Assembly: GCA_019565575.1 (NCBI GenBank)
Contig: CP067379.1
Coordinates: 248,001 to 312,000, forward strand
Direction of reading: 5' to 3'
Source of the DNA: Flavobacterium covae
Lineage (GTDB): Bacteria > Bacteroidota > Bacteroidia > Flavobacteriales > Flavobacteriaceae
DNA length: 64,000 nucleotides
Positions within the stretch are counted from its first letter, which is position 1; each line of letters starts with the position of its first letter. A model generated the notes under the pieces. It had not been told where the DNA came from. It did no database searches and saw only the letters and a program-made list of their open reading frames with translations. Positions 45,695 through 54,955 of the stretch are shown here, in pieces. Position numbers and translations under genes: made by a program.

Positions 45695-47695
45695 TTATGA
45701 TAATTCTAAAACTATAGTTGTATTTTTTCTTATAATTTCTCCTGCTTGAACAGACTGTTTTTTTACTTTACCAAATCCGTTTACTTGTACTTTCATACCT
45801 AAATTTTCTAACAAGGCTACTGCATCCATTCCTGGCATTCCTTTTGTATTTGGCACATATAATGGTTTTCTATTTAGTTTTTCATTATAGGTCAAATAAC
45901 TTTTTTCTTGTTTGTTAACTCTTCTTTTTAATGATTTTATTTCATCTGTAGAAGGAACATCTGTAAAAACTTTTTGTGCAATTCTTTTAAAAACAGGACC
46001 TGCTACATCAGCACCGTAATAATTATTACTGGAGGTATTGGGTTTATGAATGACCACTATACAGGAATATTGCGGATCTTCTGCTGGAAAATAGCCTGCA
46101 AAGGAAGAGGCATAATACATTTGTGTGTCTCCTTTATGATAATCTATTTGTGCGGTTCCTGTTTTTCCTGCCATAGAAAAATCTTTTGAATATAATTTAG
46201 ATGCGGTTCCTCTTTTAACAACATTTTTCAACATGGCTTTTATTTTCAAGAGCGTAGCATTAGAACAAATTCTAGAGTTAATTACTTCTGTATCAAATTT
46301 TTTTATGACTTTATTCCATTCTTTTACCTCTTGAACAAACTTAGGTTTAACCATTACACCATTATTAGCTATTGCATTGTATAATGTAAGTGTCTGTAAT
46401 GGCGTAACTGAAACACCATAACCAAAGGCCATCCATGGGAGCGAGATACGACTCCAATTTCCTTTTCTTGGTTGAGGTATTCTAGGTTTTCCTTCTCCTT
46501 TAAAAGGTAGTCCTAAAGGTGCGTTTAGTCCTAAATAGTTGATATGGTCTACAAACTCTTGAGGGTTTTCTTTATAATTTTCATACACTGCTTGAACTAA
46601 TACTGTATTAGAAGAAAGTTCAAATCCTCTAGCAAATGAGATTTTACCATATCCTCCCTCATGAGAGTCTTTTACTTTTCGCCCTCTATATACAACTACT
46701 CCTCCATGTGTATTGTAAATTTTATTAGTATCAATTTTTTTATCTTCTAATAGTGCTAAAACATCTACTAATTTAAAGGTGGAACCTGGTTCATGTGATT
46801 CTGCAACGGCGTAATTAATAGTTTCATAATAGGATCCATCCTTAGCTCTCCCCAAGTTAGAAATAGCCTTAATATCGCCTGTTTTGGTTTCCATGACTAC
46901 TGCGCAACCGTGTTCTGCTTCATATAGTTCTAACTGTTTAAGCAATGCGTGATGTGCAATATCTTGTATATAAACGTCAATCGTAGATACTATATCATAG
47001 CCATCTATCGGTTCTACTTCATTATTATCTCGAATAGGTTTCCATTGTCCTTTTGCTATTTTTTGCTTTAAGACTTGTCCATTTTTTTCCTTTCAAATAC
47101 TTTCCAAAAGCACCTTCGATTCCTACTCGGGTCAAACTTCCTTCATCATTAAAACGTTCATAACCTATTGTTCTTTCTGCTATTTTTCCTATTGGATGTT
47201 CTCTTACTGTTTGCTGTTCTATAATGATTCCTCCTTTATAAGCACCTAGGTTTAGTAAAGGAAATTTTTTAATTCTAGCATGCTCTGTATAACTTAACTT
47301 GCGTGCAACTAACATATAACGATTTTTATTTGCTCTTGCTTTTCTAAAATCGTTTAGTAAAAAACTGCTTGTTTTTTTAGCATAGGTGCTAATGAATCTG
47401 CAAGCGATTTTATATGTTTATCAAAATTTTCTTGCGAAGGTGCTAATGCGTCGAAACGGATTGTATATTCAGGAATGGAAGTTGCTAAAAGACTTCCATC
47501 TGATGAATAAACATTTCCTCTATTGGCAGGGATTACAAAATTTTTAATTGTACGTTCTTTGGCCAATTGTCTATAATAAGTTCCTTCAACCCATTGAATA
47601 TTACTTAATTTTACAGCAACAGCAGATGACATTACAAGTATAAGTAATGCCACTCCATAAATACGATTTAATATGTTTCTATTTATTATTGCCAT
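45695..47695 (-). CDS. ftsI: Septal transpeptidase FtsI (PBP3) with PASTA domain, frameshifted twice
   Basis: Frames 47354-47707, 47025-47315 and 45695-46945 join after restoring an A near 47375 and removing one near 47088. Start taken at ATG 47695 ('MAIINRNILNRIYG'), overlapping ftsL by 10 bp; about 666 residues. One membrane anchor, a dimerisation domain, and transpeptidase motifs 'SHEPGSTFKL' (SxxK), 'SSN' and 'KTGTAQ'. A single C-terminal PASTA domain (from about residue 610, 'VPNTKGMPGMDAVALLENLG') binds wall peptides. It cross-links septal peptidoglycan with FtsW. Confidence 0.93.
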
Positions 47696-48027
47696 AGCTT
47701 TTCCCAAGCTGTCTTTTCTTTTGCTACTTTAATTTTTTTAGGAGGAACGGAAGAGGGTACAATGTCTAATATTGCCATCTGAGCTGCTACGTTTGACTCC
47801 ATTTTTATTTTCATTAGTTCTGATCTTCGGTCTACAAATTCTGATCGTAATTCTTTTACTTCATTGTTTAATTCGGCTATACGAAAAACTTTTTTCTCAT
47901 AACTATGTGTATTTGCTATCATTACGATAGCTAGTACTAATAAGAAAAGGATAAAAATCCAATTCTTTGCGGCATCTTCGTTAAGAAGATAGCGTGCTTT
48001 TAGTATATTAAAGATTTTGTTTTTCAT
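47686..48027 (-). CDS. ftsL: FtsL-like division protein
   Basis: 113 residues: a short cytoplasmic start, one membrane helix (about 24-40, 'WIFILFLLVLAIVMI'), then a coiled coil ('ELNNEVKELRSEFVDRRSEL'). Size, topology and position between rsmH and ftsI match FtsL, which with FtsB/DivIC activates the FtsWI complex. Sequence conservation of this family is weak, so the name rests largely on context. Confidence 0.85.
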   Translation of the reverse strand: MKNKIFNILKARYLLNEDAAKNWIFILFLLVLAIVMIANTHSYEKKVFRIAELNNEVKELRSEFVDRRSELMKIKMESNVAAQMAILDIVPSSVPPKKIKVAKEKTAWEKLWQ

Positions 48028-48043
48028 TTTTTATTTAGAGATC

Positions 48044-48958
48044 CTAAAGACAATATTTATTGTTATTTTTTTCAGCTATACGAAGCTTTGCACTTCGAGC
48101 TCTATTATTTAGTTTTATTTCTTCATCTGTTGGCACAATAAGTTTATCAATAGCTTTCATGGGTACTTCAAACCTGCCAAATATATCTCGTTCTGGTTCT
48201 CCTTCAAACATTCCATTTTTTATAAATCGTTTTACCAAACGGTCTTCTAAAGAATGGTACGAAATAACGCTTAACCTCCCTCCTATATTCAAGATTTCTA
48301 ATGATTGTTCTAGAAATTCTTTTAAAACTTCCATCTCTTGATTTACTTCAATACGTATAGCTTGATAAATTTGAGCTAAAATTTTATTGGCTTTATGACC
48401 TGGTAAATGTTTTTTTAAAACTTGTTTTAAATCTTCTGTATTAACAATATGTTCTGTTTCTCTAGCTTCTATTATTGTCCTAGCTAAAGCTGCTGCATTT
48501 TTCAGTTCTCCATATTCTAAAAAAATACGACGTAGATTTATATCATCATACTCATTAACTACAGTGTAAGCACTCAATTCATTTTTTTGACTCATTCTCA
48601 TATCAAGCGCTCCTTCAAAACGAGTAGAAAAGCCTCGTTCTGGCACATCAAATTGATGAGAGGAAACCCCTAAATCTGCCAAAATCCCATCAACTTTTCG
48701 AACGTTATGAAAACGCAAAAAGTTTTTGATGTACCTAAAATTTTCTTTTATTAATACAAATCGTGTGTCTTCTATTACATTTGCCCAAGCATCTTCATCT
48801 TGATCAAAAGCAAATAACTTTCCATTAGGTCCTAATCGAGCTATTATTTCTCTTGAATGACCTCCGCCTCCAAAAGTTACATCTACATATATGCCATCCG
48901 GTTTGATATTCAAACCATCCACTGTTTCTTTTAATAAAACCGGATTATGATATTCCAT
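48044..48958 (-). CDS. rsmH: 16S rRNA m4C1402 methyltransferase RsmH
   Basis: Intact. Start taken at 'MEYHNPVLLKETV' (ATG 48958), 304 residues; three codons earlier is another ATG. SAM-binding 'YVDVTFGGGGHSREI' and the conserved 'DGILADLGVSSHQFD' and 'VISYHSLEDRLVKRF' identify RsmH (MraW). It overlaps the end of mraZ by 14 bp. Confidence 0.95.
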   Translation of the reverse strand: MEYHNPVLLKETVDGLNIKPDGIYVDVTFGGGGHSREIIARLGPNGKLFAFDQDEDAWANVIEDTRFVLIKENFRYIKNFLRFHNVRKVDGILADLGVSSHQFDVPERGFSTRFEGALDMRMSQKNELSAYTVVNEYDDINLRRIFLEYGELKNAAALARTIIEARETEHIVNTEDLKQVLKKHLPGHKANKILAQIYQAIRIEVNQEMEVLKEFLEQSLEILNIGGRLSVISYHSLEDRLVKRFIKNGMFEGEPERDIFGRFEVPMKAIDKLIVPTDEEIKLNNRARSAKLRIAEKNNNKYCL

Positions 48959-49418
48959 TGTCATCAAAATTTAAATCTCCCATTACTTCTTCAGCTAAAT
49001 CAGCAAAATCCATTACTGAATCATCAATAGCTTTTTCATATAATTCTTTATCCCAAATTTCTAATATAGTTACCGCCGAAGACAATACTATATTATTGGT
49101 AATATTTGCAAAAACAGCCAAATCTTTGGGTATTAATAGACGTCCCGTAGCATCAATCTCTACCACTTTTACTCCCGCAGTAAATCGACGAATAAAATCA
49201 TTATTCTTCTTTACAAAACGATTTAACTTGTTGATTTTTTGCATCATAACATTCCATTCACTCATTGGATACAACTCTAAACATGGTTGAAAAACAGAAC
49301 GTTTTAACACAAACCCTTCCTGTAAAGAAGTAGCCAATTGGCTCTTTAAGGCAACTGGTAACATCAACCTGCCCTTAGCATCCGCTTTACATTCATATGT
49401 TCCAACAATGGTATTCAA
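48945..49418 (-). CDS. mraZ: Transcriptional regulator MraZ
   Basis: The open frame runs back to 49469, but homology begins at 'LNTIVGTYECKADAKGRLMLP', so I place the start at TTG 49418 (157 residues). This also fits the -7 box at 49446-49453, which would lie inside the gene if the longer start were used. Two SpoVT/AbrB-like repeats are visible ('DAKGRLMLP' and 'DATGRLLIP'). MraZ assembles into a ring that binds repeats in front of its own operon and controls dcw expression. Confidence 0.9.
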   Translation of the reverse strand: MNTIVGTYECKADAKGRLMLPVALKSQLATSLQEGFVLKRSVFQPCLELYPMSEWNVMMQKINKLNRFVKKNNDFIRRFTAGVKVVEIDATGRLLIPKDLAVFANITNNIVLSSAVTILEIWDKELYEKAIDDSVMDFADLAEEVMGDLNFDDNGIS

Positions 49419-49427
49419 GGAGTTACG

Positions 49428-49444
49428 CTTTGTACTGTACAAAG
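49428..49444. promoter_or_regulatory. Perfect palindrome in the mraZ leader
   Basis: CTTTGTACTGTACAAAG is an exact palindrome around a central T, lying between the mraZ -7 box and the TTG start. It may be an operator or a small hairpin in the 5' end of the dcw message. Confidence 0.5.
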
Positions 49445-49445
49445 A

Positions 49446-49453
49446 CAAAGATA
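49446..49453 (-). promoter_or_regulatory. -7 box of the dcw operon
   Basis: TATCTTTG on the minus strand, 27 bases before the mraZ start at 49418 and directly downstream of the GTGGTA repeats. Confidence 0.6.
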
Positions 49454-49463
49454 GAAATATTTT

Positions 49464-49489
49464 TACCACATTTTACCACAAAATACCAC
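49464..49489 (-). promoter_or_regulatory. MraZ operator: three GTGGTA repeats
   Basis: On the minus strand GTGGTA occurs three times with an exact 10-base period (plus-strand TACCAC at 49464, 49474 and 49484). MraZ binding sites in other bacteria are tandem G-rich repeats (TGGGN5-type) with the same 10-base spacing. The array covers the region just upstream of the -7 box, so bound MraZ would block polymerase. Confidence 0.7.
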
Positions 49490-50006
49490 TTTGTTTATAA
49501 ATTTTAATTTTATAAGAAATACATGACAAAACTCGAAAGCTATAATTTTTATAATCTCAGATTTGCCATTAGACTTTTATCACAGACAAAAAGAACTTTG
49601 AATCTGAAAGGTGCTCTATTTTTCATCTCCAATTTGGCAAAACTTCATATACGCGATTTTTTTACACCTTTTATATTATTTATACTTTTATTTTTCATCG
49701 CAAAATCTCAAGCATCTCAAAAAACAACCTTCTTAATTAACATTCATCTATTTGTTTTTTTAGTATATTGCCATTTGACATGGTAGAGCTTAAGACATTT
49801 TGAATGAATAAAAATTTTTCAAAAAAACGGATAAGTATCACCATAGCAAAAGAGAGTCAAAAAAACTGGAAGTAAGTCTTCTATTCGTTTTTACATAAAC
49901 AGCATTTTTATTTTAAGAGTAGACAAAACCGTCTGTGTATTTTTATTATAGACCAATACTTATAAAAGTAAAAAACCATTATTATCTACAATATGAATAA
50001 AAATTT
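49490..50006. other. Intergenic spacer before fur, no gene seen
   Basis: About 515 bases. A 87-residue plus-strand frame (49523-49786) has no recognisable motif and an odd composition, and I do not count it as a gene. The only notable item is a CTGGAAG heptamer at 49866-49872, the same string found at frameshift sites in genes. Confidence 0.5.
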
Positions 50007-50014
50007 TATCTTTG
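50007..50014 (+). promoter_or_regulatory. -7 box close to the fur start
   Basis: TATCTTTG ends only 7 bases before the ATG at 50022, so the leader would be very short or absent. Confidence 0.5.
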
Positions 50015-50021
50015 TGACGTT

Positions 50022-50481
50022 ATGACACAAGTTACATCTGACAACAATAGCCATCAAGAAACGGTAAAAAATGTTTTTACTAGTTATTTAGAAAAAAATG
50101 GACATCGAAAGACACCAGAACGATATGCAATCCTTCCAGGAAATATATGATAATTCAGAACATTTTGATATAGAAAATCTTTACATCAAAATGAAAAATA
50201 AAAATTACCGAGTGTCTCGTGCCACACTCTACAATACTATTGAATTATTATTAGATTGTGGTTTAGTTCGTAAACATCAGTTTGGTCAGAATCAAGCACA
50301 CTATGAGAAATCTTATTTTGACAAACAACATGACCATATTATTATGACTGATACTGGGGAAGTAATTGAGTTTTGCGACCCAAGAATACAAACGATCAAA
50401 CAAACTATGGAGGATTTATTTGGAATTGAAATCCAAAATCATTCATTATATTTCTACGCTACTAAAAAGAATAATTCTTAA
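50022..50481 (+). CDS. Fur-family transcriptional regulator, frameshifted
   Basis: From ATG 50022 the frame runs to the heptamer CTTCCAG (50133-50139); removing one base joins it to the frame ending at 50481, giving 152 residues. The sequence then reads '[12 protein letters not shown]', helix '[18 protein letters not shown]' and metal-site '[18 protein letters not shown]'. It is a ferric-uptake-type repressor (Fur, Zur or PerR branch cannot be told). Only one CxxC-like cysteine is present, so the structural zinc site may be reduced. purA follows 19 bp later. Confidence 0.88.
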
Positions 50482-50500
50482 AATTACAAACAACAACACA

Positions 50501-51776
50501 ATGACTGTAGACTTACTACTAGGATTACAATGGGGAGATGAAGGCAAAGGAAAAATTGTCGATGTATTAACCTCTAAATATGACATTATAGCTCGTTTTC
50601 AAGGAGGCCCTAATGCTGGACACACACTTGAATTTGATGGAATAAAACACGTTTTACGTACAATCCCATCTGGTATTTTTCACAAAAACTCGATAAATAT
50701 CATAGGAAATGGTGTTGTTATCGACCCAGTTGTTTTTCAAAAAGAAATTGAAGGACTTGAAAAATTCAATATGAATATCAAGTCAAAATTATTAATTTCA
50801 AGAAAAGCTCATCTTATTTTACCAACCCATCGTTTGCTAGACGCAGCTTCTGAAACAGCTAAAGGTAAAGCCAAAATAGGTTCCACTCTAAAAGGTATTG
50901 GTCCTACTTATATGGACAAAACAGGTCGTAATGGCTTAAGAGTTGGAGATATTGAAATGTCTGATTTCATTGAAAAGTATCGTTCTCTAGCTAATAAGCA
51001 CGAGGAGATGATTAAATTCTACGATGTAAACATTCAATACAATCTTCCTGAAATGGAAAAAGAGTTTTTTGAAGCTATAGAAGAGTTAAAAAAACTAACT
51101 TTTATTGACAGTGAAGATTTTTTAGCTAAAGCTCAAAAAGAAGGCAAATCTATTCTTTGTGAAGGAGCTCAAGGTTCTTTATTAGATGTTGACTTTGGAA
51201 CTTACCCTTTCGTTACGTCTTCTAACACCACCGCTGCAGGAGCCTGTACAGGTCTAGGAATTGCTCCCAATAAAATAAAAAGATGTTTTTGGGATTTTTA
51301 AAGCCTACACTACTCGCGTAGGCTCTGGTCCATTCCCTACAGAAGATTTCGGTACAGATGGAGAAACAATGGCAAAAGTAGGAAATGAGTTTGGATCTGT
51401 CACAGGACGCGCTAGACGTTGTGGATGGTTAGATTTAGTAGCTTTAAAATACGCTATTCAAATTAATGGAGTAACCCAGTTAATGATGATGAAAGGAGAT
51501 GTCCTTTCTGGTTTTGAAACACTAAAAGTTTGTAACGCTTACAACTACAAAGGAGAAACAATAAAACATCTACCCTTTTCTATTGAAGAAGAAAACCTTA
51601 CTCCTATTTACACTGAGTTTAAAGGTTGGAAGGCAGACCTAACAAATATGAGCACTTTCGAGGAGCTCCCTATAGAATTAAAAAACTATATTCAGTTTAT
51701 CGAAGAAGAACTAGAAGTGCCTATTATGATTATATCTGTAGGTCCTGACAGAAAACAAACAATTATTAAATCTTAA
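50501..51776 (+). CDS. purA: Adenylosuccinate synthetase, frameshifted
   Basis: ATG 50501 starts 'MTVDLLLGLQWGDEGKGKI'. The frame breaks at 51300; removing one A from the A-run near 51278 restores 'PNKIKDVFGIFKAYTTRVG' and joins to the frame ending at 51776, for 424 residues. GTP-loop 'GDEGKGK' and 'TGRARRCGWLD' are diagnostic. It makes adenylosuccinate from IMP and aspartate. Located right after the Fur-family gene on the same strand. Confidence 0.95.
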
Positions 51777-51836
51777 AATAAAAGAATAGATATCTAAAAA
51801 ATAAAATTCAACATCTAGTTTATCATTTCAAGCATA

Positions 51837-51876
51837 GGAGAAGCCATATTATCAACATTATATGACTTCTCCTTTT
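51837..51876 (+). terminator. Terminator after purA
   Basis: Arms GGAGAAGCCATAT / ATATGACTTCTCC (one G-T wobble) followed by CTTTTC. The same GGAGAA...ATCAACATTAT...TTCTCC core occurs inside the repeat elements nearby. Confidence 0.7.
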
Positions 51877-51917
51877 CGCTTAAATCATTATTTGATTCAT
51901 TATAAAAATCATTCTGA

Positions 51918-52249
51918 TACCATTTAAACTTAAAATACACTGGATTAAAAAGTAAAATTCTCGATCTGTTTTTTTCACTTTAAAACAACTCGAACAAACG
52001 GTTGAGTATATAATTAAAATCATCGTTAGTTCGAACCCAAAGCATATCGAGAACCAACACTAATTTTTATTGCTTTTGTAGGATAGTGTCTAAATCAACA
52101 TGCAGTTTATCACTCCGATAAGGAGGAATCTCATAATCAACATTATGTAATTTCTCCCTCTGGTCGAAATGAAAATATTGCGAACTTTTTAGACAGCCTC
52201 AAGGCTGAAAAAATAGTATTTATGAGGAACTTTCAAAGTTTAAATGGTA
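51918..52249 (+). repeat. Complete 332-bp element with 14-bp terminal inverted repeats, copy B
   Basis: It begins with TACCATTTAAACTT (51918-51931) and ends with the exact complement AAGTTTAAATGGTA (52236-52249). No frame long enough for a transposase is present, so it looks like a MITE-type non-autonomous element. Inner parts match copies A and C. It includes a hairpin 'GGAGG...CATAATCAACATTATG...TTCTCC'. The element sits between purA and the alpha/beta hydrolase. A clear target-site duplication was not seen. Confidence 0.75.
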
Positions 52250-52343
52250 CATTTTTTTATTTTTTCCTCTATACACTATTAATCCACCAAGTTAGTTCCT
52301 CTACAAAAGATTAATAAAAATTATTTTTTTCATTTTTAACCAC

Positions 52344-52351
52344 TATATTTG
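52344..52351 (+). promoter_or_regulatory. -7 box for the hydrolase-engB pair
   Basis: TATATTTG fits TAnnTTTG. The TTG at 52349 lies inside this box, which argues that translation starts later, at GTG 52376. Confidence 0.5.
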
Positions 52352-52375
52352 TCGTATAAAAAACAAGTTAATAAA

Positions 52376-53143
52376 GTGGAGCACTTAATAGAAGACGGCA
52401 AGTATAAATATTTTGAAGCAGGGGAAGGGACTCCAATTGTAATCTTACATGGATTAATGGGAGGTCTTAGTAATTTTGGTGGAGTTGCCGAATACTTTCC
52501 TAACAAAGGTTATAAAGTGGTAATACCTGAATTGCCTCTATATACCCAAAATATATTAAAAACAAATGTAAAAGCATTTGCAGTATATCTTAAGAACTTT
52601 ATAAATTACAAAGGTTTTGACCGAGTTGTCCTTGTTGGCAATTCTTTAGGAGGGCATATTGCCTTATATTTCACAAAACTTTTTCCTGAAAAAGTTTCTG
52701 GTCTAGTCATTACAGGAAGTTCTGGTTTATATGAAAGTGCTATGGGAGAAAGCTATCCCAAGCGAGGCGATTATGAATACATTAAAAAAAAATCAGAGGA
52801 TGTTTTTTACGATCCTGCTGTTGCTACAAAAGAAATTGTTGATGAGGTATATGCAACAGTAAACGATCGCATTAAACTTTTAAAAACACTTACAATTGCC
52901 AAAAGTGCCATACGTCATAACATGGCTAAAGATTTACCTAAAATGCACGTTCCTACAGGAATTATATGGGGTAAACAAGATAAAGTAACACCTCCAGAAG
53001 TAGCAGAAGAATTTCACAGACTACTTCCTAATTCTACTTTATACTGGATAGACCAATGTGGACATGCTGCAATGATGGAACATCCTAAAGAATTTAACAG
53101 AATTCTAGAAGAATGGCTAGAAACAAAAGCAGAGCATAAATAA
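52376..53143 (+). CDS. Alpha/beta hydrolase
   Basis: 255 residues from GTG 52376; an alternative TTG start at 52349 overlaps the promoter box. Oxyanion motif 'LHGLMGG', nucleophile elbow 'GNSLGGH' (Ser), acid in 'GKQDKVTP' and histidine in 'CGHAAMMEHP' make a complete Ser-Asp-His triad. The substrate is unknown; relatives are annotated as esterase or MhpC-like. 39 bp before engB and, by my recollection, a common neighbour of engB and the dcw cluster in flavobacteria. Confidence 0.82.
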   Translation: MEHLIEDGKYKYFEAGEGTPIVILHGLMGGLSNFGGVAEYFPNKGYKVVIPELPLYTQNILKTNVKAFAVYLKNFINYKGFDRVVLVGNSLGGHIALYFTKLFPEKVSGLVITGSSGLYESAMGESYPKRGDYEYIKKKSEDVFYDPAVATKEIVDEVYATVNDRIKLLKTLTIAKSAIRHNMAKDLPKMHVPTGIIWGKQDKVTPPEVAEEFHRLLPNSTLYWIDQCGHAAMMEHPKEFNRILEEWLETKAEHK

Positions 53144-53182
53144 TAACTTTCCCCTTCGTATAAGGGGATTTATTTTGTATAT

Positions 53183-53805
53183 ATGAAAATTAATACCGCT
53201 GAATTTATCATAAGTAACTCGATTGTTAGTAAATGTCCACAGGAACGTTTACCTGAATATGCTTTTATAGGAAGATCTAACGTAGGAAAATCTTCTTTAA
53301 TAAACATGTTAACCAATCATAAAAATCTAGCAAAAACATCTTCAAAACCAGGCAAAACCCAACTAATTAATCATTTTAAAATTAACAACAATTGGTTTTT
53401 AGTTGACTTACCTGGATATGGTTATGCAAAAGTTTCTAAAAAACAAAAGAAGTCTTTCAAAAATTCATTACAGATTATTTTGAAAAACGAGAGCAATTAG
53501 TTTGCGCTTTTGTATTAATAGATATACGTCATGAGGCTCAGAAAATAGATTTAGAATTTATTACATATCTTGGCGAAATTGGAATCCCTTTTTGTATTAT
53601 TTTTACAAAAGCTGATAAAATAAGCAAAGGTAAAACCGAACAAAATGTTGCTGCTTATCGCAAGGCATTATTAGCTAACAATTGGGAAGAAATGCCACAA
53701 CATTTTATAACATCATCATTAGATACAATAGGTCGGGACGATGTTCTAGAGTTTATAGACAACGTAAATCAGGAAATCTTTAAAAACAATGATAATTTTA
53801 TCTAA
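53183..53805 (+). CDS. engB: Ribosome-biogenesis GTPase EngB (YihA/YsxC), frameshifted
   Basis: The frame from 53183 breaks at 53500; restoring a T near 53462 ('[16 protein letters not shown]') continues it to a TAA at 53803-53805, giving 207 residues. G1 '[10 protein letters not shown]', G3 'DLPGYGYAK', G4 'FTKADK' in order. It is needed for 50S assembly and is usually essential. Followed by a strong terminator. Confidence 0.92.
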
Positions 53806-53861
53806 TAGAAAAGAGATCCAAAAAATCGAAACTCAACATCTAGCCTATCTCTTCTAAAATA

Positions 53862-53902
53862 GGAGAAATCACATAATATAGATATGTGATTTCTCCCTTT
53901 TA
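53862..53902 (+). terminator. Terminator after engB
   Basis: Perfect 14-bp arms GGAGAAATCACATA / TATGTGATTTCTCC with a 7-base loop and a T-rich tail. Related in sequence to the hairpin after purA. Confidence 0.85.
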
Positions 53903-53939
53903 CCGACACAACAGTATTTTTATCTTTCAGATCGTTTTT

Positions 53940-54539
53940 TTATTTAAATGACTTAAGCTCCATCTTAAAGAATCCTGTATCTTCATAAACATTACCAATA
54001 TCATCGTTCCAAAAAACATAAGAATCATTAATAGCTGTTGTTGTGGAAAACTTAAATACTTTACAATGAAATGTTCCTGCTGGCACCGTAATCACAGAAT
54101 CTATATCTATAACTTTATGTGTTACAACCGCTTTATCCGATCTAGTATATTTCCATTCTTCATTTAACTTAGCATTTTTTTTATAGTTTTTCGAAAAATA
54201 ATCTTTATCATTATTAGAATCAATCAAAAGAAAATCACCTTCTTGTTTCATTAAATCTACACTAGACCTATGTAATTTACCAAATGTGTCATAAAATCCT
54301 CTTGTAACCAAAAACCCTTCTCCATTACAATTACCAAAAGTCATTTTCATTGTTCCTGAATTTATTCCAAATTGAAAAAAATCAAATACAAGTTCTTTTC
54401 CCGTTTTCAAAAAAGGTATTGACGACTCACAATTTCCATTACTACTATCAGGTGCTACACCTATATTATTTTCTTTACTACAAGAAACTAAAAACAAACA
54501 GATGCAAAATAAGGATAACTTTCTTTTCAAGATTTTCAT
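53940..54539 (-). CDS. Lipoprotein of unknown function
   Basis: 199 residues with a lipoprotein signal ending 'LFLVSCSKENN' and a beta-rich body with 'GKELVFDFF' and 'ITVPAGTFHCKVFKF'. The latter resembles a repeated pattern in DUF3108-like or similar envelope proteins, but I cannot assign a family with confidence. It starts 7 bp after gldC stops and is likely in the gldB-gldC transcript. Confidence 0.7.
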   Translation of the reverse strand: MKILKRKLSLFCICLFLVSCSKENNIGVAPDSSNGNCESSIPFLKTGKELVFDFFQFGINSGTMKMTFGNCNGEGFLVTRGFYDTFGKLHRSSVDLMKQEGDFLLIDSNNDKDYFSKNYKKNAKLNEEWKYTRSDKAVVTHKVIDIDSVITVPAGTFHCKVFKFSTTTAINDSYVFWNDDIGNVYEDTGFFKMELKSFK

Positions 54540-54546
54540 AATTTTC

Positions 54547-54882
54547 CTATTTATTTAATTCTAATTTTTCAGCAAAATAATCACAAAAATCGCGCATCGT
54601 TGCACTCATTTTTTCATCAGCGGTTGCACGTTCAAAAGTATCTGCCATAGCTACCAATGTCTGATGAAAGAATATCTTCATTTCATCTACAGGCATATCT
54701 TTTGTCCACAAATCAATACGCATTGTTTCTTTTACATTGCTGTCCCAAATATTCAGCATGAATGCTTTTGCTTCTTGCTTTTCCACTCCTCCATCTTTTG
54801 CTGTCCAATGCAATTTTTCAGGAATATGATTTTCATCTAACGAGATTTCAAACTTAATATCGGATGTTTTTGTTATTGGCAT
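54547..54882 (-). CDS. gldC: Gliding motility protein GldC
   Basis: Intact, 111 residues, soluble, with 'IKFEISLDENHIPEKLHWTA' at the start. GldC is a small cytoplasmic or periplasmic-side partner that enhances gliding and is encoded after gldB throughout flavobacteria. 73 bp after gldB. Confidence 0.9.
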   Translation of the reverse strand: MPITKTSDIKFEISLDENHIPEKLHWTAKDGGVEKQEAKAFMLNIWDSNVKETMRIDLWTKDMPVDEMKIFFHQTLVAMADTFERATADEKMSATMRDFCDYFAEKLELNK

Positions 54883-54955
54883 TTTAAATTTTAGAATTTT
54901 AGAATTTAATTAACTAAATTCTTATTAAACATTTCATTAAATAATGAGTTAACGA

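Noticed and set aside
49523..49786. 87-residue plus-strand frame between mraZ and fur
   Set aside because: No recognisable motif or promoter, and it faces the mraZ control region; probably a chance frame in AT-rich DNA.
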